The position numbers and the translations under genes are program-made. Under the pieces are notes generated by a model that saw nothing but the letters and a program-made list of their open reading frames with translations, did no database searches and was not told where the DNA came from. Source: JAJYQH01 sp036261615 (GTDB taxonomy: Bacteria > Actinomycetota > Actinomycetes > Propionibacteriales > Propionibacteriaceae). From it: a stretch of 64,000 bases of DNA. This document shows, one piece after another, positions 22,637 through 31,539 of the stretch (within the stretch, counting starts at the first letter, position 1; each line of letters opens with the position of its first letter). The stretch is from positions 1 through 64,000 of the forward strand of contig DATAKK010000014.1 in the NCBI GenBank assembly GCA_036261615.1, in the 5' to 3' direction.

Positions 22637-23800
22637 ATGTTCCGACGTCCGGCCGCAACCGCGGCACTCGCAGCTCTCGCTCTCGTCGCGGCGGGCTGCT
22701 CCAGCAACAGCCCCTCGAGCACCGGTGCCGCCAACGCGGCGGCGTCCGGAAGCGCCCCCGCGAGCAGCGCCGCCGCCGGGTCCAGCAGCGGAAGCTCCTC
22801 CGCCGCGACGAACGCGGGCCCGATCCCGACCGTCACGATGATGGTCGGCGGCATCGACAAGCAGATCTACCTGCCCTACCAGCTCGCCCAGAACCTCGGC
22901 TTCTACAAGAAGTACGGCGTCAACATGGTGCTCTCGACCGAGACCCAGGGCGGCGTCGGCGCCGAGGACGCCATGGCGTCCGGTCAGGTCGACATGGCCG
23001 GCGCCTGGTACATCCACACCATCGACTTCCAGTCCAAGGGCAAGGACGTCGTCGACGTCGTCCAGCTGTCGGGCGCCCCCGGGGAACGGGAGATGTGCGC
23101 GACCGACAGCGGCGTCACCTCGGCGGCCGACTTCAAGGGCAAGTCGCTCGGCGTCACCGACCTGGGCTCGGGCACCGACGAACTCACCCAGTTCCTCGCC
23201 GCGCAGAAGGGCGTCAAGCACTCCGACTACAGCACCCTCGCCGTCGGGGCCGGCTCCACCGCCATCGCCGCCATCCAGCGCAAGAGCGCGCAGTGTGTGA
23301 TGACCACCCAGCCGACCGTGGGCGCCCTCGAGTCGCGCAACCTGGCGACCTCGGTGATCGACCTCGCCACCACCCAGGGCGCCACCGCCGCGCTTGGCGG
23401 CGCCTGGCCCGCCGCCGGCGTGCTCGCCCGCGCCGACTGGGTCGCCTCGCACCAGGACGCCGTCCAGCGCGTGGTCGACGCCCTCGTCGCCACCCTGCAC
23501 TGGATCAACACCCACTCGGCGGCCGACATCGCGAACGCGCTCCCGCCGCAGTTCGTCTCCAACAGCACGATCACCAAGCAGCAGTACATCGCGGGCCTCA
23601 CCAGCGACAAGGGCCAGTTCCTTCCCGACGGCATCATGCCCGCCGGCGGCCCCAAGACGATCATGGCGATGGAGAAGCTCATCGGCACCGACACCTCGAA
23701 GGTGAGCATCGGCAAGACCTTCACCAACTCCTTCGCCGAGACGGCGAACAAGCTCGAGGGGTTCAAGACCACCACGACGCCCGCCGGCGCCGACGGCTGA
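22637..23800 (+). CDS. NMT1/SsuA-like substrate-binding lipoprotein
   Basis: 387 aa. The signal peptide ends in a lipobox (LVAAGC, Cys21), then a Ser/Ala/Gly-rich tether of about 40 residues. The binding domain has the family pattern: IYLPYQLAQNLGFYKKYGVNM, SGQVDMAGAWYIHTIDFQSKGKD, FKGKSLGVTDLGSGTDEL and LARADWVASHQDAVQRVVDAL. Proteins of this group deliver nitrate, alkanesulfonates, taurine, pyrimidine precursors or aromatic carboxylates. The substrate cannot be assigned. With a CitA-like sensor next door, a carboxylate is plausible. AAAGAAGG precedes the ATG by a suitable distance. Confidence 0.9.
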   Translation: MFRRPAATAALAALALVAAGCSSNSPSSTGAANAAASGSAPASSAAAGSSSGSSSAATNAGPIPTVTMMVGGIDKQIYLPYQLAQNLGFYKKYGVNMVLSTETQGGVGAEDAMASGQVDMAGAWYIHTIDFQSKGKDVVDVVQLSGAPGEREMCATDSGVTSAADFKGKSLGVTDLGSGTDELTQFLAAQKGVKHSDYSTLAVGAGSTAIAAIQRKSAQCVMTTQPTVGALESRNLATSVIDLATTQGATAALGGAWPAAGVLARADWVASHQDAVQRVVDALVATLHWINTHSAADIANALPPQFVSNSTITKQQYIAGLTSDKGQFLPDGIMPAGGPKTIMAMEKLIGTDTSKVSIGKTFTNSFAETANKLEGFKTTTTPAGADG

Positions 23801-23818
23801 ACACGTCCGCACGCAGAC

Positions 23819-23850
23819 GGAAGGGCCGGGGATGCGTCCCCGGCCCTTCC
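23819..23850. terminator. Strong bidirectional terminator hairpin
   Basis: A perfect 13-bp stem (GGAAGGGCCGGGG with CCCCGGCCCTTCC) encloses a six-base loop. It lies 18 bases after the binding-protein stop and just before the end of the convergent reductase gene. Confidence 0.8.
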
Positions 23851-23861
23851 CGCGTGCGGGG

Positions 23862-24515
23862 TCAGTGCCCGACGGTGAACCGGCGGTTCTCGTTCGTGGG
23901 CTCGGCCAGCTCGTCGACGAAGGCGAGGGCGAAGTCGGCCCCGGAGATCTCGGAGCTGCCGTCGTCCGTGGTGACGAGCACGTCACCGTTCGTCCGGTAC
24001 CGGCCGGTCGCCTCCCCGGGTGCGTAGCTGCCGTAGAGGGCGGCGGGACTCACGTAGAACCAGCGCAGGCCGCTGCCGGCCGGGTGGTTCGCCTGGAGCC
24101 AGCTCAGCACCCGGGCGTGCGTGAGGGCCTCGGGCTTCCACTCCTCGTGGAACCCGGGCGTGTCCACCAGCCGGGGTCCCCCCTGCGCGACGAGGGAGCT
24201 TCCCGCTCCGCCGACGACGCCCAGGCGCGCCCCAGCCTCCTGGGCGGCCGCGGCAATGGCGGGGACGTGGGGCACGAGCACGTCGGCCCCGTCGTCGCTC
24301 GTCGCGTGGACGGCGAGGACGACGGCGTCCACGCCCTCGACGAGACTCCGCAGCGTCGGCTCGTCGGCGTAGGAACCCGTGAGGTATTCGACCCCGTCGA
24401 GCGGAGCGGCCGGCTCGTGCCGCGACAAGGAGCGCACCCGCCAGCCGCGCCGCAGCGCCTCGCGGGCGATGTTCGAGCCGGTGTACCCGGTTCCTCCGAT
24501 GATGGCGAGCTGCAT
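23862..24515 (-). CDS. NAD(P)H-binding protein, NmrA/SDR-atypical family
   Basis: 217 aa. The Rossmann motif is IIGGTGYTGSNIAREALRRG at the N-terminus, and VVGGAGSSLV and WFYVSPAALYG follow the pattern of the NAD(P)-binding YwnB/NmrA-like proteins. There is no classical YxxxK site, so it may be a redox sensor, a flavin-reductase-like enzyme or an isomerase rather than a dehydrogenase. AAGGAG lies nine bases before the ATG. Monocistronic. Confidence 0.85.
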   Translation of the reverse strand: MQLAIIGGTGYTGSNIAREALRRGWRVRSLSRHEPAAPLDGVEYLTGSYADEPTLRSLVEGVDAVVLAVHATSDDGADVLVPHVPAIAAAAQEAGARLGVVGGAGSSLVAQGGPRLVDTPGFHEEWKPEALTHARVLSWLQANHPAGSGLRWFYVSPAALYGSYAPGEATGRYRTNGDVLVTTDDGSSEISGADFALAFVDELAEPTNENRRFTVGH

Positions 24516-24635
24516 GGGACGACTCCTTCGTGACTGGCCGGCGGGCTGCTGCCCATGCAGGCAACACCACTTCTCACCGCGGCATTCCGGGGACCCCGGC
24601 GACCGTCGACGAAGCGCCGGGAATAGCGTGAGGTC

Positions 24636-25481
24636 GTGTCCACAGCGTCGCGGTCGCCGCTCCCCCTCGTCGGATCCCTCGTCATCTGCGCCCTCGTCCT
24701 CGGGGCCAGCCTCGCCGGCCTGCTCAGCCCCGGGATCTACGCCAGGGAAACGGCGAACTGGGTGACCCAGGCCCGGGGCCAGGACCTCGGCAACCTCGTC
24801 GCCGTGGTGTTCCTCCTCGTCAGCGCCGTCATGCGGTTCCGCGGATCCGTGGTCGCGGGCCGGATCTGGCTGGGCACCCTGCTGTACCTCGTCTACGCCT
24901 ACGTCGTGTACGCCATGGCGGTGCACTTCAACCGGCTCTTCCTCGTCTACGTCGCCGTGCAGGGCCTCAGCGCGTACGCGGCGATGCTCGCTGTCGGCCG
25001 GCTGAGGTCCGAGCCCGTAGCCGTCCGTCCCGGCGTGCCCCGACGCGTCGCCGGGTTCACGCTCCTCGTCACGGGCGTGCTCTTCGCCCTGCTGTGGTTG
25101 TCGGAGGTCGTCCCGGCTGTGGTGACCGGGGTTGCGCCACGCAGCCTCACGGACGCCGGCCTCGTCGCCAACCCGATCCACGTCCTCGACCTCGCCCTCG
25201 TGCTGCCGGCCTTCGTCGCGACCGGCGTCGGGGCGCTCCGGGGCAGGCGTACCGGGCTCTTCTGGGGAGCGCCCTGGCTCACGTTCTCGGTGCTCATGGG
25301 AGCCAGCATCGTCTTCGCGATGGTGCTGGCCACGGCGTCGGGGACGCCGGGCACCCTGCCTCCGCTGGTGCTCGTCTCGCTGGTCACTCTGGCGAGCGGG
25401 GCCGCCCTCTGGTTCTCGCTCGAGCCCGGGGCGGCCGGCGGCGGGCACGAGCCCCGCGGGCCGAGGGTGGCGGCGTCCTGA
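24636..25481 (+). CDS. Uncharacterised membrane protein with about eight helices
   Basis: 281 aa from a GTG start. Hydrophobic stretches include LVGSLVICALVLGASLAGLL, NLVAVVFLLVSAVM, LLYLVYAYVVYAM, FTLLVTGVLFALLW, VLDLALVLPAFVATGVG and LVLVSLVTLASGAALWF, giving roughly eight transmembrane helices. Loops are short and the C-terminus is Gly-rich and polar. I do not recognise the family and see no catalytic motif. It is followed by 268 bases without a gene that belong to the regulatory region of the next gene. Confidence 0.75.
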   Translation: MSTASRSPLPLVGSLVICALVLGASLAGLLSPGIYARETANWVTQARGQDLGNLVAVVFLLVSAVMRFRGSVVAGRIWLGTLLYLVYAYVVYAMAVHFNRLFLVYVAVQGLSAYAAMLAVGRLRSEPVAVRPGVPRRVAGFTLLVTGVLFALLWLSEVVPAVVTGVAPRSLTDAGLVANPIHVLDLALVLPAFVATGVGALRGRRTGLFWGAPWLTFSVLMGASIVFAMVLATASGTPGTLPPLVLVSLVTLASGAALWFSLEPGAAGGGHEPRGPRVAAS

Positions 25482-25708
25482 GGCGGTGGGGCCGGGCTCA
25501 GCGCCTCGGGTGGGTCCGAACGGCCGGGCGGTGCCCAGGTTCTGCGAAATTCGCGTCACCTGCCATACCCGGCCCAGGGACGGTGGGGTGTGGCAGCTGG
25601 TGCACGGTATGGCGGAACCGGCTCATCAGGGGCATCTGGCCACCGAAATGGTGTTGTCCGCGGCGCGTGAAACAGGCGAAACACCTAACCGGAGCCCTCT
25701 GTTGCGGA

Positions 25709-25729
25709 TAGAATCGTACATAGGTACGA
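25709..25729 (+). promoter_or_regulatory. -10 box with overlapping candidate SOS (LexA) box
   Basis: The palindrome TCGTACATAGGTACGA (25714-25729) has two 6-base arms around four bases. It differs from the mycobacterial LexA consensus TCGAAC-N4-GTTCGA by one symmetrical substitution. It overlaps a good -10, TAGAAT (25709-25714), and ends 20 bases before the start of the DUF222/HNH gene. 13E12-type genes in Mycobacterium are known SOS members. Confidence 0.5.
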
Positions 25730-25749
25730 AGCGCAATGGGGGCAGTGCG

Positions 25750-27199
25750 ATGGTGTTCGATCCCAGCGCGGTGGCCGATCTCGACACGACCATGACGCTG
25801 GCCGAACTCGGCCAGGTCCGCACCATGCAACGACTGTGGCACGCCCGCGAACTCGCCCTGCTCGCCCACTACGCCGACGTCACCGCCCACGTCGACACCG
25901 GGCCCGACCTGCCCGCTGCACGGGTGTTGCACGGTGACCGGATGGTCCCCGGCGGATCCGACGGCACACCTGAGGTCTCCGAGTTCGCGGCCCTGGAGGT
26001 CGCCGCCCTGTGGAACACCCCCGTCGAGGGCGTCGACGCCCGCATCCACGAAGCCCTCGACCTGCGCCACCGCTTCCCCCGCCTGTGGCACCGGGTGATG
26101 ACCGGGCACCTCGACACCTGGATCGCGACCAAGATCACCTGGAAAGCCTCCCGGCTCGATCGCGACAACGCCCAACGCCTCGACCTGCGGATCGACCCCG
26201 TCGTCGCCACCCTGCCCACCTCAAGGCTGCTGCGCCTGGTCGACGCCCAGGTGCTGAAACTCACCCCACCCGACCAGACCCACGACCAACACACCCACGA
26301 CCGCGGTCGTCACGGCGTCTGGATCCGGCAACACCCCGACGACCGGGCCACCACCATCGCCAGCCTGTCCGCCGTTCTCGACGCCGGTGACGCCGACGCC
26401 CTCGACCAACAGGTCCGACGCATCGCCCACCTGCTCGCCCAGGGCGGAGACCAGCGCGGTCTAGACGACCGCCGAGCAGCCGCCCTCGGCCTTGATGGCC
26501 TTCCCCGCCCGCGCACTGCAACTGCTGCAAGCCTCCATCCTCGACGAACTCCCCACCGACCTGGGCGAGAGCTGGGGCCCCTGCCCCGCCGCCGGTCAAG
26601 CCGGACACCTGTGCGGACAGATCACGGTCGACCCGGAACGGCTCCTGCCAAAGGCGGAGATCGTCGTCCACCTCAGCGACACCGCACTCAACTCCCGCCA
26701 CGGCGACGCAGACGGCAACGCTGCCACCGTCCCCGCCGAGACCGCCATCGCCCGGGTCGACCGGATCGGACCGGTCCTCACCGACTGGCTGTCCGACCTG
26801 CTCGCCCACCACCGCATCACCGTCCGACCCGTCCTCGACGTCGCCCGAATCACCCCCGTCGACTCCTACGAAATCCCCCACCGGATACGCGAAGCCCTCC
26901 ACCACCGCCAGCCCTACGACACCTTCCCCGGCTCCACCCGCACCACCTCCCACGGCTGCGACCTCGACCACACCACGCCCTACCAACCCGGCGGACCGCC
27001 CGGCCAGACCCGGCTGGACAACCTCTCCCCCATGTCCCGACGCGCCCACCGCGCCAAAACCCACGGCCGCTGGACCCTCACCCAACCACTCCCCGGCATC
27101 CTCATCTGGACCAGCCCCCACGGCCACACCTACCTCGTCGCCGCCGGACAGAGCGTCCGCATCGACGATTCGCTTCGGACACCTGCCCAGGCCGCCTGA
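25750..27199 (+). pseudogene. DUF222 / 13E12-type HNH endonuclease gene with a frameshift
   Basis: Two frames together make one full protein of about 480 aa. The first (25750 to about 26490) has the DUF222 part: TTMTLAELGQVRTMQRLWHAREL and VEGVDARIHEALDLRHRFPRLW. The second (about 26492-27199) continues with LMAFPARALQLLQ and ends in the HNH domain (SHGCDLDHTTPYQPGGP, NLSPMSRRAHRAKTH). At 26491-26494, CTTG stands where CTG would keep GLMAFPARALQ in frame, so one extra T explains the break. The HNH motif is intact. The family is abundant in actinomycetes, often repeated and SOS-induced; its role is unknown. The break may be a real mutation or a sequencing error. Confidence 0.8.
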
Positions 27200-27200
27200 C

Positions 27201-27226
27201 CTCGGCGCCCTCCCGCAGGCCCCGAG
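27201..27226. terminator. Hairpin between convergent HNH genes
   Basis: CTCGG and GCC pair with GGC and CCGAG across one mismatch and an eight-base loop. It sits in the 29 bases between the two convergent genes. Confidence 0.4.
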
Positions 27227-27228
27227 AG

Positions 27229-27618
27229 CTAGGGCTCGAGCCGGACGCCGCCATCGGCCCCCGGTGTCTGATCAGGGAACCGCTCGCGCAGTTCTGCGCT
27301 GATCTGGAGGTAGCGAGCGAGGAACGTCCGCTCGTCCAGGCGCTTCCGGCGCAGCCACCCCGTCACCTCGTCGTTGCACTTGCTCGCGTTGCACGAGGGG
27401 CACGCGGGGACGATGTTGTCGAGGGTGTAGCGCCCGCCCCGGGACAGGGCCCGGACGCAGTCACGTTGCAGCGCGACTCCGGTCGCTCCGCAGTACGCGC
27501 ACCCGCCCCACGCGGCTTGCAGCGCCGTCCACTGGTGGCTCGTGAGGTCGTGCTCGACCTGGGCCATCCGGCGCTTCCGGCGGCGGGCAGCCCGCGCTCT
27601 CATGGTTCGATTCGCCAC
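27229..27618 (-). CDS. Small HNH endonuclease
   Basis: 129 aa with a very basic N-terminus (RARAARRRKRRM). The zinc-finger HNH module has CAYCG and CPSC as its two CxxC knuckles around RDCVRALSRGGRYTLDNIVPACPSCNASK, shared here only in part: the Asp-His position is taken by RD-C rather than the usual DH, which is atypical. The N (DNIVPAC) and NASK elements are normal. Such proteins nick or cut DNA in phage, recombination or unknown contexts. It lies next to a second, larger HNH gene but belongs to another branch of the superfamily. Confidence 0.8.
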   Translation of the reverse strand: MANRTMRARAARRRKRRMAQVEHDLTSHQWTALQAAWGGCAYCGATGVALQRDCVRALSRGGRYTLDNIVPACPSCNASKCNDEVTGWLRRKRLDERTFLARYLQISAELRERFPDQTPGADGGVRLEP

Positions 27619-27711
27619 CCGGCCAGCCTAGGGACCCGTCCCCGGTGGAGCGCGAGACGCGTCGGCCGTTCCTCCCGCCCCGGAGCGTCGGCCCTGGACG
27701 CTCACGGTGCC

Positions 27712-28236
27712 TCACAGCAGTCGCGGGAGCGGCCAGGTCGTGCCCGTGCTCGTGTCGATGAGCGCCGCGGATGCCACCTGCAGGGTGAGCGGCAGGGCGT
27801 CGTTGATGAGGTTGCTGATCACCGGAAGCTGGGCGGCGCTCCCCCCGGTCGTCAGCGACACGTGCGGCACCCACTTGCCCGGCTCGTAATGGCGGTGCAG
27901 ATCCGCCCCGGTGCGCACGAGCCCCTCCGCGACCGCCTGCTGGCGCCGGGCGAGGTCGGCGTCCACCCCGACGGCGAGCGAGGCGCGCTCCCGCGTGAAC
28001 GCCACGATGCCGGGTAGCGACAGGGTCAGCGGAGCCCCTTCGGGGATGGGTTCCAGGGCCGCGACCACCTCCTGGAGGTCCCACGTGCGGGCGACCGCCA
28101 GCGACAGGTGGGGGCTGTGCCGACGGTGGGTGTGCGTGAGCAGCGTGGGGACACCGCGAGCCTCCAGTCGCCCCCACAACTGGCGAACGCGGACGTCGGC
28201 CTCCGGGGTGAAGAGCAGGCACACGGCCAGGGTCAT
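27712..28236 (-). CDS. 2H phosphoesterase / 2'-5' RNA ligase-like protein
   Basis: 174 aa. Two HxS motifs define the 2H superfamily: HLS at residues 43-45 in HSPHLSLAVA and HVS at 125-127 in WVPHVSLTT. The fold places both histidines in one cleft to cut or seal 2',3'- or 2',5'-phosphodiester bonds in RNA or nucleotides. The physiological substrate of most bacterial members is unknown. The start MTLAV at 28236 keeps the first beta strand (AVCLLFTPEADVRV) complete. Divergent from the molybdopterin enzyme with 138 bases between. Confidence 0.85.
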   Translation of the reverse strand: MTLAVCLLFTPEADVRVRQLWGRLEARGVPTLLTHTHRRHSPHLSLAVARTWDLQEVVAALEPIPEGAPLTLSLPGIVAFTRERASLAVGVDADLARRQQAVAEGLVRTGADLHRHYEPGKWVPHVSLTTGGSAAQLPVISNLINDALPLTLQVASAALIDTSTGTTWPLPRLL

Positions 28237-28374
28237 GGCCACCATCATGCCGCCCGTCCCGATCGCCCCGGGCACACCGGACGCCGCGCCGCCCGGCGAC
28301 CGCTGATCGGCCCCCGGTGCCTCCCGAGTGGTGCAGCATGGTCGGGACGCACCGACGTCCGGAAGGGGCCGACG

Positions 28375-30786
28375 ATGTCCACCGAGCCGATCGACGCCGG
28401 CTCCTCTCGGCGCGAGGTCCCCACGTTCTGCCCCCTGTGCGTGTCGAGGTGCGGGGCCGTCGCGACGGTCGTCGACGGCGTCTTCGACTCGCTGCGCCCC
28501 GACCCTGCTCACCCGACCGGCGCCGCCCTGTGCGTCAAGGGCAAGGCCGCGCCCGAGATCGTCGGGCACGCCGACCGCCTCCTCCACCCGATGCGGCGCA
28601 CCACACCCAAGGGGTCGGGCGACCCGGGATGGGAGCGCATCGGCTGGGACGAGGCCCTCGACACCGTCGCCGCCCACCTCACCCGGCTCGCAGCGGAGTC
28701 CGGGCCCGAGTCGGTCGTCTTCGGGTCGTCGTCGCCGTCGACGTCGGCGATGTCCGACTCGATGGACTGGCTCAACCGGCTGCGCCGGGCCTTCGGCAGC
28801 CCCAACCTTGCTAACTACATGGAACTGTGCGGCTGGGGACGCCGGCTCGCTCCGCTCTACACCTACGGTGCGGCCGTCCCCGGCGCCTACAGGCCCGACA
28901 TCCAGCGGGCCGGTGCCCTGCTGTTCTGGGGGTTCAACCCCTCGATCGCCTGGCTCGCCCAGGCCACGGCGTCCACGGCGGCCCTGCGGAGAGGCGCCCG
29001 CCTCGTCGTCGTCGACCCCCGCCGGGCTGGGCTGGCGACCAAGGCCGACCACTGGCTTCGGGTGCGACCGGGCACCGACGCCGCCCTGGCCCTCGCCATG
29101 ACGCACGCCATGCTCGAGAACGGGTGGTACGACGCCGATTTCGTCCGCCGGTGGACCAACGCCACGTTCCTCGTCCGCTCCGACACCGGCCGGTTGCTGC
29201 GGGCCTCCGACCTCGACCCGAGCGCCCGACCCGGGTTCGTGGCCTGGGACGAGGAGCAGGCCCGGCCCGTCCGGATCGATCCCTCGGCACCGGGCGCCCA
29301 GCCGGACGCCGCCAGGCTCGCGCTGCGCGGCACTCACCAGGTCAACGGGGTCGACGGTCCTCTCGACTGCCGCCCGGTCTTCGACCTGCTGGCCGAGGGG
29401 TGCGCCGCAATGGGCCACGCTGTCGCCGAAACGGTCACGGGGGTGCCGGCGTCCGACATCGTCGCGGCGGCCCGCACCGTGTGGGACGCCCGTCCGGTGG
29501 CGATGTACACGTGGAGCGGGATCGAGCAGCAGAGCAACGCGACCCAGACGGTTCGGGCCATCGGCCAGCTGTACGCGCTCACCGGGTCCCTCGACGTGCC
29601 GGGCGGGAACGTGCTGTTCACGCCGGTTCCCACCAACCCGGTCGACGGCTTCGAGTTCCTGTCCCCCGCCCAGCGGGCCAGGACGATCGGTCTCGAGCGG
29701 CGTCCGCTGGGACCGGCCCGCTTCGAGTTCGTCACCGGCGACGACCTCTACACCGCCGCGCTCGAGGGGCGCCCGTACCGGGCACGGGGGCTGGTGAACT
29801 TCGGGGCGAACCTGGTCATGGCCAACGGCGACAGTTCGCGGGGGCGCGAGGCGCTCGCGTCGCTCGACTTCATGGTGCACACCGACCTGTTCCTCACTCC
29901 GACGGCCGACCTCGCCGACATCGTCCTCCCCGCGGCCGCCGCGTTCGAGCACGAGGCGCTGAGGGTGGGCTTCGAGATCAGCCAGGAAGCCGTCGGCCGA
30001 GTGCAGCTGCGCACCCCGGTGCAGCCCCCCGCCGGCGAGGCGCGCTCCGACCAGGAGATCATCTTCGCCCTCGCGTGCCGGCTGGGCCTGTCCGACCGGT
30101 TCTTCGGGGGCGACATGGACGCCGGCTGGCGCCACCAGCTCGCCCCGAGCGGTGTTTCGCTCGAGGAGTTGCGGCGGCATCCCGAGGGGGTGCAGGTCGC
30201 GTTGGCCACCCGGTACCGCAAGTACGCGGACCTGCAGGACGGGACGCCGCGAGGCTTCCGGACGCCGTCACGACGGATCGAGCTCTTCTCCGAGACCCTG
30301 GCCGAGCACGGCTACCCCCCGCTGCCCACGTTCGAGGAACCCGCGATCGGCCCCGTCGCCCGCCCCGACCTGGCGGCGAGGTTCCCGCTGGTTCTCACCT
30401 GCGCCAAGTCGCTCCGGTTCGCCGAGACCCAGCACCGGCAGGTCGCCTCGCTCCGTGGGGCGGCCCCCGACCCCCTCGTCGAGATCCACCCCGACACCGC
30501 CGCCGCGAACGGGGTCGCCGCCGGCGACTGGGTGCTGGTCGAGACGCCGAAGGGTCGGGTCCGCGCGAAGGCCAGGCTCAACCGCACGCTCGACCCGTCG
30601 GTGGTGTGCGGTCAGCACGGGTGGTGGCAGGAGTGCACGGGTCTCGGGCTGCCGGGTTACCCCCCGTACGGGCCCGACAGTGCCAACCTCAACCTCGTCC
30701 TCGCCCAGACTCCGAGCGACCCGATCAGCGGCAGTTCGCCGTTGCGGGCATCACTGTGCGCGATCAGCCCCGCCGGTCCTGACTGA
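28375..30786 (+). CDS. Molybdopterin-dependent oxidoreductase (DMSO reductase family)
   Basis: 803 aa. A 4Fe-4S site is formed by C19, C22, C26 and C53 (FCPLCVSRC, GAALCVKGK). The cofactor domains follow, with VVFGSSSPSTS, WGFNPSIAWLA, VVVDPRR and TWSGIEQQSNATQTVRA, then a C-terminal dinucleotide-binding domain (LVLTCAKSLRFAETQHRQ, VEIHPDTAAANGV). C152 in ELCGWGR is at the expected position of the metal ligand. The overall form is that of the catalytic subunit of formate, thiosulfate or polysulfide-type enzymes. There is no Tat signal, and no iron-sulfur or membrane subunit nearby, so it probably works in the cytoplasm. Substrate unknown. Confidence 0.88.
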   Translation: MSTEPIDAGSSRREVPTFCPLCVSRCGAVATVVDGVFDSLRPDPAHPTGAALCVKGKAAPEIVGHADRLLHPMRRTTPKGSGDPGWERIGWDEALDTVAAHLTRLAAESGPESVVFGSSSPSTSAMSDSMDWLNRLRRAFGSPNLANYMELCGWGRRLAPLYTYGAAVPGAYRPDIQRAGALLFWGFNPSIAWLAQATASTAALRRGARLVVVDPRRAGLATKADHWLRVRPGTDAALALAMTHAMLENGWYDADFVRRWTNATFLVRSDTGRLLRASDLDPSARPGFVAWDEEQARPVRIDPSAPGAQPDAARLALRGTHQVNGVDGPLDCRPVFDLLAEGCAAMGHAVAETVTGVPASDIVAAARTVWDARPVAMYTWSGIEQQSNATQTVRAIGQLYALTGSLDVPGGNVLFTPVPTNPVDGFEFLSPAQRARTIGLERRPLGPARFEFVTGDDLYTAALEGRPYRARGLVNFGANLVMANGDSSRGREALASLDFMVHTDLFLTPTADLADIVLPAAAAFEHEALRVGFEISQEAVGRVQLRTPVQPPAGEARSDQEIIFALACRLGLSDRFFGGDMDAGWRHQLAPSGVSLEELRRHPEGVQVALATRYRKYADLQDGTPRGFRTPSRRIELFSETLAEHGYPPLPTFEEPAIGPVARPDLAARFPLVLTCAKSLRFAETQHRQVASLRGAAPDPLVEIHPDTAAANGVAAGDWVLVETPKGRVRAKARLNRTLDPSVVCGQHGWWQECTGLGLPGYPPYGPDSANLNLVLAQTPSDPISGSSPLRASLCAISPAGPD

Positions 30787-31519
30787 CAGGGCTCGTCCCC
30801 GCACCCGGGACGGGCCGTCCCACCCGCCGCCGCGGCGGGCGAGGAGCGGGCACCGCGTCGGTCGGCGTCCCCGCGGGCGAGGCCCCGGACGCCTCACGCT
30901 CCTGCTCGGTGTAGCCGACGTCGGCCATCGGTGCGCCCGCCGCATGGGCCGCCCGCAGCCGTCCGACCACGGCCGAGGTGGCCGCCATCGCGGGAGCCGC
31001 GGCGGCCCTGGTGTAGGTCACGGACCGGTTCGCGGGCACTCCGAGGCTGGTGCCCACCTCGATCGCGTCCTGGTCGGCGCCCAGGTAGAGGAACTCCCAC
31101 GCATAGGTGCGGGTCTGCTGCTCGATCAGGGCCCTGATCGCGGCGTGGGTCCATTCCTGGGACGCGTTCTCGTAGCCGTCGGTCATGATGCCGACGATCA
31201 CCGTGCCCGGCCGTTCGGCCTCGAGCATGCCGGCGAGGTGCCGGCCGGCGTCGGTGACCAGCCGGCCGATGGCGTCGAGCAGGGCCGTGCGGCCCCGGGG
31301 CTGGAGGACGAGGCCGGGCACCTCGGCGATCGGCAGGTCGCTGTAGACCAGCTCGTAGCGGTCGTCGAACTGGGCGAGGGTGACGCGGCAGTCGCCCGGT
31401 TGGTGCCGCTGTTCGGCGAGGAACGCGTCGAATCCCCCGATCGTGTCGTCTCGGATCGACTGCATGGAGCCCGAGCGGTCGAGCAGGAAGTACAGGTGGG
31501 TGAGGTTCGGGTTGGTCAT
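30764..31519 (-). CDS. von Willebrand factor A domain protein
   Basis: 251 aa. The vWA domain fills about 1-185, with the MIDAS motif DRSGSM (D14, S16, S18), the Thr of GRTALLDAIGRLV and GIMTDGYEN. Such proteins bind a divalent cation and a partner protein. The C-terminal 65 residues are Pro/Arg/Gly-rich and disordered. Its last 23 bases overlap the end of the molybdopterin gene on the other strand. It follows a 132-aa HTH-like gene by 20 bases and is probably its operon partner. Confidence 0.85.
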   Translation of the reverse strand: MTNPNLTHLYFLLDRSGSMQSIRDDTIGGFDAFLAEQRHQPGDCRVTLAQFDDRYELVYSDLPIAEVPGLVLQPRGRTALLDAIGRLVTDAGRHLAGMLEAERPGTVIVGIMTDGYENASQEWTHAAIRALIEQQTRTYAWEFLYLGADQDAIEVGTSLGVPANRSVTYTRAAAAPAMAATSAVVGRLRAAHAAGAPMADVGYTEQEREASGASPAGTPTDAVPAPRPPRRRVGRPVPGAGTSPVSQDRRG

Positions 31520-31539
31520 GGTGCTTCTCCTGGCTGGGT

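Noticed and set aside
26486..26500. Programmed ribosomal frameshift in the DUF222 gene
   Set aside because: There is no slippery heptamer or following stem. A single extra T is the simpler explanation.
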